This document shows, piece after piece, positions 1 through 5,932 of a stretch of DNA of 6,802 bases. The position numbers and the translations under genes were made by a program. Under the pieces are notes generated by a model. It did not search any database and was not told where the DNA came from. It saw nothing but the letters and a program-made list of their open reading frames with translations. Origin of the DNA: an uncultured Bacilli bacterium (GTDB taxonomy: Bacteria > Bacillota_I > Bacilli_A > ML615J-28 > CAG-313); assembly GCA_904502205.1 (NCBI GenBank), contig CAJGDR010000054.1, forward strand, positions 1-6,802, written 5' to 3'. How positions within the stretch are numbered: the first letter of the stretch is position 1; each line of letters opens with the position of its first letter.

Positions 1-1055
1 ATCTTTGAATAGTTACAACCATGAATGCTTGAATATAATGCTTCTTCATAAACTGAAATTGGTAAGATTGTTTCAATACCAATTTTTTCTTCACGGACAT
101 TAGGTACAATAATATCTTCATCTAATAAAGTCTTATAGTTTTTACATAAATTATAAGTATAATTAGATAATTGATTTTGACGCATATCTTTTTCAATATT
201 TCGAATGCTATCAGAATCTTGTGATACATATAATACAGTTTGGTTTTTTAATATCGCATTGGAAATAGCATTTAAAATAGTTTGAGTCTTACCTGTTGCT
301 GTTTTTCCATCAACAACAAAGCTTTCACCATTATTAATTTTTAACAATGCTCTTTTTTGATAAATGTTAGTTGGAACAACTGGTTTAATTTGTTCAAAAT
401 AATTTTGTAAAATGGTTTTTGGAGTTACTTCGAAAATTGATCTTTCTGTTGAGAAGTCTTCAAAATCTAAACTGTTTTCAATATAGTCTACTGATACTAC
501 TGTTAAATAGTTTCCAACACTATAAGAGCATTCAGTTGCTTTTGCAAGCTCAATACAATAGTTATCTATTTCATATAAGCTTTTAAAAGATTCTGTATAT
601 GAAACATCAACACCTAAATGAGCTTGGATTTCATTAATTAAAATATTGTTAATAATTGGTCTTGAAGAAATAATAATTGTTTCTTCTGTAAAATCAATAT
701 CAACAGGAATTAATACAATCGGTGCGTAATATTCATTGTCATCTTTTAAATGATAATGAAGTAAACCGCACGTCAAAAAAATCTTATTGGAAGTTGTTTT
801 ATTTCTTAAACTATTTAGGACACTAAATTGATATTTAACTTCTTTTTTAGAGTCTTCAGTTATTTTCCCGACTCCTTCTTCTAAAAGTAAAGAATGATAA
901 ATATCTTCTAGTTTAACTACCTCACCTGCCATTAATTGTTCCATAACAGGGATTGTAATAGTTCCAAGTTCAATGTAATAACTTTCCTCTAAGACATTTT
1001 TTAAGTGTTGATTTCGTTGTTGTATTCTAAATGTTTTGTTTTTAATAGACTTCAT
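1..1055 (-). CDS. DUF4011-type superfamily 1 helicase-like ATPase, N-terminal part (cut by window edge)
   Basis: 351 codons are visible and the frame is still open at base 1. Residues about 90-155 (IFLTCGLLHYH, then YYAPIVLIPVDI and a HLGV segment) resemble the DUF4011 pattern that precedes the helicase core in a family of large SF1 helicases. Residues 231-236 (IYQKRA) resemble a Q-like motif. They are followed by a Walker A at 250-257 (GKTATGKT) and a motif Ia-like strand, TVLYVSQDSD, at 273-282. Walker A departs from the usual GPPGTGKT, but the GxxxxGK[T] core is intact. Walker B and the other helicase motifs must lie outside the window, so activity cannot be judged. The family is expected to be a cytosolic nucleic-acid-dependent ATPase; its exact role is unknown and some relatives sit in defence loci. 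ATG 1055 is chosen because GGTGAT lies 4 bases upstream and the -10 box ends at 1080, leaving almost no leader for ATG 1067. P-loop helicase-like identity is fairly sure; the DUF4011 label is moderate. Confidence 0.7.
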   Translation of the reverse strand, partial: MKSIKNKTFRIQQRNQHLKNVLEESYYIELGTITIPVMEQLMAGEVVKLEDIYHSLLLEEGVGKITEDSKKEVKYQFSVLNSLRNKTTSNKIFLTCGLLHYHLKDDNEYYAPIVLIPVDIDFTEETIIISSRPIINNILINEIQAHLGVDVSYTESFKSLYEIDNYCIELAKATECSYSVGNYLTVVSVDYIENSLDFEDFSTERSIFEVTPKTILQNYFEQIKPVVPTNIYQKRALLKINNGESFVVDGKTATGKTQTILNAISNAILKNQTVLYVSQDSDSIRNIEKDMRQNQLSNYTYNLCKNYKTLLDEDIIVPNVREEKIGIETILPISVYEEALYSSIHGCNYSK

Positions 1056-1059
1056 TTTT

Positions 1060-1065
1060 ATCACC
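1060..1065 (-). promoter_or_regulatory. Ribosome binding site GGTGAT that sets the helicase-like gene start
   Basis: GGTGAT matches the 3' half of the extended Shine-Dalgarno GGAGGTGAT and lies 4 bases before ATG 1055. It contains the in-frame GTG 1064 and the G of ATG 1067, so those upstream candidates are better read as part of the binding site than as starts. Confidence 0.6.
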
Positions 1066-1079
1066 ATTCTTATTTTCTT

Positions 1080-1108
1080 ATTATATCACGATTAACGATT
1101 TTATTAAA
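1080..1108 (-). promoter_or_regulatory. Promoter for the helicase-like gene
   Basis: On the minus strand there is a perfect TATAAT at 1085-1080 with an extended -10 TG at 1088-1087. A weak -35, TTTAAT (1108-1103), sits 17 bases upstream. Transcription would begin near 1073, giving a leader of about 18 bases to ATG 1055. The gene therefore need not depend on read-through from the clp-like gene, whose stop is at 1134-1132. No convincing hairpin terminator is visible between the two genes. Confidence 0.6.
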
Positions 1109-1131
1109 GAGAAATAGTAAAAAACGAAATT

Positions 1132-2856
1132 TTAGATACTAATGTCATATACTAAATCATTTAGAAATTTTTCCGTTTTTGAACAAATTCCAATCGTTTG
1201 ATGTTTTGTTTGTTTTTGTTCAATCACAAAAATACAATTGTTTATTAATATTTTTCGTCCTTTATTATCTAAAAAATAATTGGACTTTGTTAATTTCTTA
1301 ATAAAGTTTTTTATTGATTCAACTGTTTTATCGAAGTTAATAAAATAGATTAAACTGAATGGATGTTTTAAAATGTGTTCTGATAAAATACCACCACTAT
1401 CATAACCAATATATCCTTTATTACTACCGATTAAATTATTAATACTTGATTCATCGTAGTAATTTTCTAAATCAATTTCTAAGTAATTTTCTTTCTTAAA
1501 ACTTGATATTTGTTCTAAATCAACTATTAACATATCAATATCTAATTTGATTTTTCTAATAACAATCATTGGTTTGACTGGCTTGATACTTTTTAAATAT
1601 ATATTAATATGTTCTTTAATTTCATTGTAATTTAAATTACATTCTGTATATTTTTGTTTTATGCTGATGCCGTTTTGGTCTTTAATAATTTTATCAATCA
1701 ATGTCTTTTTATTAACATTATTATTTGATAAATTTATTCTTGAACCAAGTTCATCTAAAACATCTATGGCTTTATCGGGAAAAGATTTTAGTGGTAAAAA
1801 CTTATCCGTTTTAGTTACAATATGATTAATACAATTAGTATCAAATGAAGTGTTATGATATGTTTCATATGCTTTTTTGATTTTATGTAATATATATTTA
1901 GTTTCTTTAACTGAAGGTTCATTAATATAAATATTATGAAATCTTCTTGTTAGAGCTTTATCTTTATCAATATATTGATAATATTCATCAAGTGTTGTTG
2001 AACCAATACAACGAATGTCTGCACGAGCTAAATAAGGTTTTAAAATATTGGCTATATCAAGTGTTCCTTCATTAGAACCAGCACCAACAATATTGTGAAT
2101 TTCATCAATAAATAAAATAGCATTTTCTTTTTTAATAAAATTCATTGCTGTTAAGATTTTATCTTCTAATTCTCCACGATATTTTGTACCTGCCATAATA
2201 GTTCCTAAATCGAGTCGATAAACTGCTTTATTTGGATGCATTTTCGCATAAGCTTCAACTAAAGCTGTTTTACCAACTCCTGCAGTACCTATTAACATTG
2301 GATTATTTTTTTGTTTTTTATTTAAAATGATATTTAATTTATCTAAATAATTAGATCGAATTATATATGGATGAACTTCTTCTAAATCATTTAAGTTAGT
2401 TAAAAATTCTGGAATATTAACTTTTTTTTCTACATTAAATATATCTAAAATATCTTGTATCATTAAGTTAGGATCTATTCCTAAATTAATTAAAACCTTA
2501 AGACCATTGTTATCTTTATCTGATAAGAGTGAGTAAAATAAATGTTCATCATAAACATGTTCGGAATTAAAAAGGTTAGTTGCATTAGTTGCAGCTTCAA
2601 CAATTTCTCTAAATTTTGGTGTGAATTTTGAATTATTTGTTCTAACAACTGAACAATTTAATTTGTTAATTTCCTCGATTAATTCTTCTTTAGTAATTTG
2701 TTCTTCACCTAATAAAAAATGACATATTGTATCTTCAACATTAAACATTGCAAGTAATAAATCTTCTGTTCCAACTAAAATTTTATTATTGTTTTTTGCA
2801 ATTTCTTCTGCTCTTTCAATAAGAGATATCGCTTGGGGACTAAATTTTTCTAGCAT
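1132..2856 (-). CDS. ClpA/ClpC-like AAA+ unfoldase with an intact D1 and a degenerate, truncated D2
   Basis: This 574-residue Hsp100/Clp-type protein has a Clp N domain at about 1-145. D1 spans about 165-375 and looks catalytically complete: Walker A GTAGVGKT 190-197, pore loop GTKYRG 223-228, Walker B AILFIDE 246-252, sensor 1 region GSTT 285-288, arginine fingers RR 304-305, and PDKAID 360-365. Only about 55 residues lie between D1 and D2, so there is no ClpB-length coiled-coil middle domain. From about 430 a D2 relic can be aligned: IDLENYYD for IDMSEYME, LIG then GYIGYDSGG at 481-489, and NKGR at 531-534. However, its P-loop is gone, Walker B DE is replaced by IN (506-507), and the small C-terminal subdomain is missing. 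ClpA and ClpC are usually about 750-850 residues. D1 family members thread proteins into ClpP or act as disaggregases; whether this one does is unknown. ATG 2856 has AAGGAGG (2867-2861) 4 bases upstream. It is transcribed divergently from hflX. No CtsR or CIRCE operator was seen. Confidence 0.85.
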   Translation of the reverse strand: MLEKFSPQAISLIERAEEIAKNNNKILVGTEDLLLAMFNVEDTICHFLLGEEQITKEELIEEINKLNCSVVRTNNSKFTPKFREIVEAATNATNLFNSEHVYDEHLFYSLLSDKDNNGLKVLINLGIDPNLMIQDILDIFNVEKKVNIPEFLTNLNDLEEVHPYIIRSNYLDKLNIILNKKQKNNPMLIGTAGVGKTALVEAYAKMHPNKAVYRLDLGTIMAGTKYRGELEDKILTAMNFIKKENAILFIDEIHNIVGAGSNEGTLDIANILKPYLARADIRCIGSTTLDEYYQYIDKDKALTRRFHNIYINEPSVKETKYILHKIKKAYETYHNTSFDTNCINHIVTKTDKFLPLKSFPDKAIDVLDELGSRINLSNNNVNKKTLIDKIIKDQNGISIKQKYTECNLNYNEIKEHINIYLKSIKPVKPMIVIRKIKLDIDMLIVDLEQISSFKKENYLEIDLENYYDESSINNLIGSNKGYIGYDSGGILSEHILKHPFSLIYFINFDKTVESIKNFIKKLTKSNYFLDNKGRKILINNCIFVIEQKQTKHQTIGICSKTEKFLNDLVYDISI

Positions 2857-2903
2857 AATGCCTCCTTACAACTAATTAATTATATGTAAAATATCTATAA
2901 TTT

Positions 2904-2930
2904 ATTATGTATAAGTTTAATTAATTTCAA
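2904..2930 (-). promoter_or_regulatory. Possible promoter for the clp-like gene
   Basis: On the minus strand TTGAAA (2930-2925) is a good -35. The best -10 choices are CATAAT (2909-2904, spacer 15) or TAATAA (2907-2902, spacer 17); neither is ideal. The region is almost pure A/T, so chance matches are common. This is a candidate only; the divergent layout requires some promoter here or nearby. Confidence 0.35.
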
Positions 2931-2947
2931 GATAATATTTATAGCTA

Positions 2948-2976
2948 TTGCATTTTTTTAAAAAAAATGATAAAAT
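2948..2976 (+). promoter_or_regulatory. Promoter for hflX
   Basis: The -35 TTGCAT (2948-2953), a 17-base spacer and the -10 TAAAAT (2971-2976) with an extended TG at 2968-2969 form a near-consensus housekeeping sigma promoter. Transcription should start near 2983, giving a leader of about 20 bases that carries AGGAGG at 2992-2997, 5 bases before the ATG. Confidence 0.7.
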
Positions 2977-3002
2977 AGATTATCTCTTACTAGGAGGTTT
3001 TT

Positions 3003-4319
3003 ATGAATTCAAATTTAAATACAACTGTTGTTCAAAAAGACATGGCTTTAATTGAAAAAAGTAAAGCAATTATTGTTGGTATTAATTTAGGTGATGATGA
3101 ACTATTTTACTACCAAATGACTGAACTTAAAAGTTTGTGTGAAGCATGTAGTTTTGAAGTAGTTGAAACTATTACTCAGAATTTACGTTCACCAAATCCT
3201 GCAACTTATGTCGGAATTGGAAAATTAAAAGAAATTGCTGATATTGCACAAATTGTTGAAGCTGATGCTGTAATTTTTAATGATGAATTAACACCATCAC
3301 AAATTAAAAATATTAACGATGTAATTGAAGATATCGAAGTTCTTGACCGTACAATGCTAATACTTGAAATTTTCGAAAAGCGTGCGACTTCTAAAGAAGC
3401 CTATTTACAAGTTGAAATCGCAAGACTTAAATATATGTTACCACGATTAATTGGTAACCGTGCATACTTATCAAGAACTGGTGGTGGCGGCGGTGGTGCC
3501 GGTGGAGCTAGACGTGGTCTTGGTGAAACTAAACTAGAACTTGATCGTCGTCATATCGAGATGAAAATTAGTAAAGCTAAACAAGAACTAGAAAGTTTAA
3601 AAAAAGCTAGACAAACTAGCCGTAAAATGCGTACAGAAAACAATGAAAAAATTGTAGCATTAGTTGGTTATACCAATGCTGGTAAATCTTCTACGATTAA
3701 TTCACTATTAAACTTATATTCAGCAACTGATAATAAAGAAGTTTTTGTTAAAGATATGTTGTTTGCAACACTAGAAACACAAACAAGAAAATTGAAACTA
3801 CCAAATAATCATCAATTTTTAATAACTGATACTGTTGGATTTGTTTCAAAACTTCCTCACCATTTAGTTGAATCTTTTAAATCAACTTTAGAAGAAATTC
3901 TTGATGCCGATTTAATTTTACACATCATCGACGCGAGTAGTCCATTTAGAGACTTACAAATCAAAACTACTGAAGAAGTTTTATCAAGTTTAGGCGTTAC
4001 AGATATTCCTGTTTTATATGTTTTAAATAAAACAGATTTAGTAAAAAATCAAATTTCACTAGCAAGTTTTAAAGATGCTATTCATACAAGTGCCAAACTA
4101 AAAGAAGGTATTCGTGATTTAGCAAATAAAATTGATGAAATACTATTTGCTGATACTTATTTAGATCGCTTCTTAATTCCATATGATAAAGGTAATTTAT
4201 TTTCTTTACTAAAAGAAAAAGCTGAAGTTTTAGAAACTAAATATTTAGATAATGGTATTGAAGTATTAGCTAATGTAAGTTTACAAATTCATAATATGTT
4301 AAGTGAATATAAAAAATAA
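3003..4319 (+). CDS. hflX: GTPase HflX (ribosome-splitting/ribosome-associated GTPase)
   Basis: This 438-residue protein is a full-length HflX. An N-terminal nucleotide-binding-like domain (about 20-155, with NPATYVGIGKLKE at 65-77) leads into the signature glycine-rich linker at 160-174 and a basic/coiled helix (about 176-210). The G domain carries G1 GYTNAGKSS 222-230, G2 region FATLE 254-258, G3 DTVGF 276-280, G4 NKTD 342-345 and G5 TSAK 362-365. A C-terminal tail follows (about 385-438). Known family members bind the 50S subunit in the cytosol and split or rescue stalled ribosomes, often under stress. ATG 3003 has AGGAGG 5 bases upstream and its own strong promoter. It is monocistronic, diverges from the clp-like gene and ends in a shared terminator. 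The glycine-rich linker (about 3480-3520) is a local G+C peak explained by Gly codons, not by transfer. No Trp codon is present. Confidence 0.96.
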   Translation: MNSNLNTTVVQKDMALIEKSKAIIVGINLGDDELFYYQMTELKSLCEACSFEVVETITQNLRSPNPATYVGIGKLKEIADIAQIVEADAVIFNDELTPSQIKNINDVIEDIEVLDRTMLILEIFEKRATSKEAYLQVEIARLKYMLPRLIGNRAYLSRTGGGGGGAGGARRGLGETKLELDRRHIEMKISKAKQELESLKKARQTSRKMRTENNEKIVALVGYTNAGKSSTINSLLNLYSATDNKEVFVKDMLFATLETQTRKLKLPNNHQFLITDTVGFVSKLPHHLVESFKSTLEEILDADLILHIIDASSPFRDLQIKTTEEVLSSLGVTDIPVLYVLNKTDLVKNQISLASFKDAIHTSAKLKEGIRDLANKIDEILFADTYLDRFLIPYDKGNLFSLLKEKAEVLETKYLDNGIEVLANVSLQIHNMLSEYKK

Positions 4320-4343
4320 AGTCAAAAGTAAACTTTTGACTTT
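4318..4343. terminator. Bidirectional intrinsic terminator between hflX and the lipoprotein gene
   Basis: An 11-bp perfect stem (4318-4328 pairing with 4333-4343) closes a 4-base TAAA loop. It is followed by TTTTTATTTT on the plus strand and preceded by an A-run that becomes a T-run on the minus strand. It starts inside the hflX stop codon and ends just before the opposing stop codon at 4344-4346, so both converging genes can end on it. Confidence 0.85.
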
Positions 4344-4931
4344 TTATTTTACCTCAAAAACTTCTTCATAGTTTTTAGTTTGATACTGATATTTAATATA
4401 CACAACATATATATCTTCTGTTTGATATATATGTCCGATTGATGTTAAAGTTTTTGGTTGAATCAAATCATTGTAATCATGATGTTCAAAATAATCTCCA
4501 CCATACACTTTTATTTCTTTGACAATTATAGCGCTGGCAAACTTATTGTATATATATACTTCTTCATTATCATCAACGACTAAATTTATTGCATTTTGGT
4601 TTTTAATGTTTAAATCAATTACTTTAACATTACCAATATCACATATATATTCTTTTTCTTTGTGTTTAAATGTTACACTCTTAAATGACTGTGGTTTATA
4701 AAGTACTAAATTCAATATGTATCCACTATCTTCTTTAGTTAAAGTGTATTCAAAGTTGTTGTTATTATCAACTTTAACTAATATTAGATCATCTAGATTA
4801 GTATCAATATTGAATGTAAAGTCGTGAAAATCATCTTGTATAATTGTTTTGGTTGTTTGATTTATTTCTATGTATGGACTTTTACATGATGTAAGCATGA
4901 AAAAAAACATAATTATTAAAAGGTATTTCAA
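4344..4931 (-). CDS. Small predicted lipoprotein of unknown function
   Basis: The preferred product has 195 residues, starting at TTG 4931. It opens with a compact lipoprotein signal peptide: one Lys, a hydrophobic stretch YLLIIMFFFM, and lipobox LTSC with Cys16 as the lipidated residue. The mature part is hydrophilic and rich in Asn, Asp, Lys, Tyr and Ile, with alternating patterns suggesting beta strands (for example YILNLVLY and EVYIYNKF). It has no further membrane segment and no motif I recognise. It should be anchored on the outer face of the membrane. TTG is preferred because GGTGAT lies 4 bases upstream and because it gives a textbook signal peptide; ATG 4943 would add MVIY and has no clear binding site. 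It lies 34 bases after dusB (end of dusB to TTG) and is the last gene of the operon. An inverted repeat surrounds its start. Reality as a lipoprotein gene is likely; function is unknown. Confidence 0.8.
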   Translation of the reverse strand: MKYLLIIMFFFMLTSCKSPYIEINQTTKTIIQDDFHDFTFNIDTNLDDLILVKVDNNNNFEYTLTKEDSGYILNLVLYKPQSFKSVTFKHKEKEYICDIGNVKVIDLNIKNQNAINLVVDDNEEVYIYNKFASAIIVKEIKVYGGDYFEHHDYNDLIQPKTLTSIGHIYQTEDIYVVYIKYQYQTKNYEEVFEVK

Positions 4932-4957
4932 ATATATCACCATTAATAATTATGTTT
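4905..4957 (-). repeat. 15-bp perfect inverted repeat enclosing the lipoprotein start signals
   Basis: AAACATAATTATTAA at 4905-4919 is the exact reverse complement of 4943-4957, with 23 bases between the arms. In the minus-strand transcript the first arm lies just after the dusB stop. The loop holds GGTGAT and TTG, and the second arm encodes part of the signal peptide and runs into seven T's (4907-4901). The stem has only one G-C pair, so it is weak, but it has the outline of an attenuator or a start-exposing hairpin. The repeat is directly seen; the function is inference. Confidence 0.6.
4936..4941 (-). promoter_or_regulatory. Ribosome binding site GGTGAT pointing to a TTG start
   Basis: GGTGAT followed by ATAT and TTG (4931) repeats the arrangement seen at the helicase-like gene (GGTGAT, four bases, start codon). 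It includes the in-frame GTG 4940, which is therefore probably not the start. The whole site lies in the loop of the 15-bp inverted repeat. Confidence 0.55.
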
Positions 4958-4965
4958 GACTTTTG

Positions 4966-5931
4966 TTAATTATTCATTGCTAAATAATCAAGACATATTG
5001 TTTCTAAGTCTTTGTAAGTTTTTATTTGAACTAACTTTAATCGATGTTGTTTAGAATTTGGTAATTGTTTAAAATACCAAACAGCATGAGTACGCATCTC
5101 AATTATCGCAACATGTTCTGGTACAAGTTCTAATAAACTTTTAGCATGTTCTAAAACTGTTTCTATAATCTCTTCTTTAGTAGGTTCTGTAAATTCAAGT
5201 CCTTGTAATTCTTTGTTGATTTTATCAAAAATCCAAGGATTACCTAGTGTTGCTCGTCCAATCATGACAGCATCAACACCTAAGTCTAACATTGCTTTAA
5301 CATCTTCTGTTGTTTTAATATCGCCATTTCCGATAACAAACACGTCAGTCGCATCTCTTACCATTTTGATAAATTCTAAATTTGATTCACCACGATACAT
5401 CATGGAACGAGTTCTACCATGAATAGCAATAGCATCAACACCAGCTCTTGTTGCAGCTTTAACAACCTCAACACAATTGATTGAACTGTGATCCCACCCA
5501 GCTCTAATTTTAATAGAAACTGGTAATTTTACAGCATTTTTAATCGATTTAACAATTTCATATATTTTATCGGGATCTTTTAAAAGAGCAGAACCAGCTC
5601 CACTTTTAATAACTTTATTAACCGGACACCCCATATTGATGTCAATCATATCAGCATTTGAATGTTGTTCAACATATATAGCAGCTTTAGTTAAAGTTTC
5701 AACACTAGAACCAAAAATTTGCATTACTACTGGATGTTCATCATCACTTACTTCAATCATTCTTTTAGTTCTTACATTATCATAAAGCAAACCTTTATCA
5801 CTAACCATTTCAGCATATACTAATCCAGCACCATGTTTTTTTGCAAGTTTTCTAAAAGCCTCGTTTGTTACACCTGCCATTGGTGCTAATATTAATTGAT
5901 TCTTAAGTTCAATATTACCAATCTTACGCAT
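4966..5931 (-). CDS. dusB: tRNA-dihydrouridine synthase DusB
   Basis: This 321-residue FMN-dependent enzyme reduces uridine to dihydrouridine in the tRNA D-loop, using NADPH. It has a TIM-barrel start with APMAGVT at 16-22, then the family signature DINMGCP at 97-103 with catalytic Cys102. Lys141 and Arg143 in SIKIRAGWD, HGRT at 171-174, GNGDI at 201-205 and the phosphate-binding IGRATLGNPWIF at 224-235 follow. A C-terminal helical tRNA-binding domain contains HAVWYFKQLP. Length is normal for the family. Related Mollicute enzymes modify several D-loop positions, so one Dus may do all the work here; that is inference. ATG 5931 is preferred over GTG 5940 because AGGTGA (5942-5937) is the binding site and overlaps that GTG. 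The start is one base past the tcdA stop, which suggests translational coupling. Confidence 0.95.
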   Translation of the reverse strand: MRKIGNIELKNQLILAPMAGVTNEAFRKLAKKHGAGLVYAEMVSDKGLLYDNVRTKRMIEVSDDEHPVVMQIFGSSVETLTKAAIYVEQHSNADMIDINMGCPVNKVIKSGAGSALLKDPDKIYEIVKSIKNAVKLPVSIKIRAGWDHSSINCVEVVKAATRAGVDAIAIHGRTRSMMYRGESNLEFIKMVRDATDVFVIGNGDIKTTEDVKAMLDLGVDAVMIGRATLGNPWIFDKINKELQGLEFTEPTKEEIIETVLEHAKSLLELVPEHVAIIEMRTHAVWYFKQLPNSKQHRLKLVQIKTYKDLETICLDYLAMNN

Positions 5932-5932
5932 T

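Noticed and set aside
1089..1100. Short direct repeat CGATTAACGATT near the helicase promoter
   Set aside because: Two copies of a five-base unit (CGATT) overlapping the spacer are too short to support an operator.
1132..1570. Recent frameshift creating the short D2 of the clp-like protein
   Set aside because: The D2 relic reads in one frame to its stop, and the bases after it (1131-1068) hold only promoter sequence and no remaining Clp coding.
2857..3002. Possible heat-shock operator (CtsR or CIRCE) between the clp-like gene and hflX
   Set aside because: Neither the GGTCAAA-type CtsR direct repeat nor the TTAGCACTC-N9-GAGTGCTAA element could be found.
3478..3520. G+C-rich patch within hflX, possibly foreign DNA
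   Set aside because: It is explained by the conserved glycine-rich linker of HflX, encoded by GGN codons.
4519..4701. 60-codon open frame on the plus strand
   Set aside because: It lies antisense within the lipoprotein gene, has no plausible binding site or family match, and is a frame shadow.
5213..5422. 69-codon open frame on the plus strand
   Set aside because: It is antisense to the conserved core of dusB and has no support as a gene.
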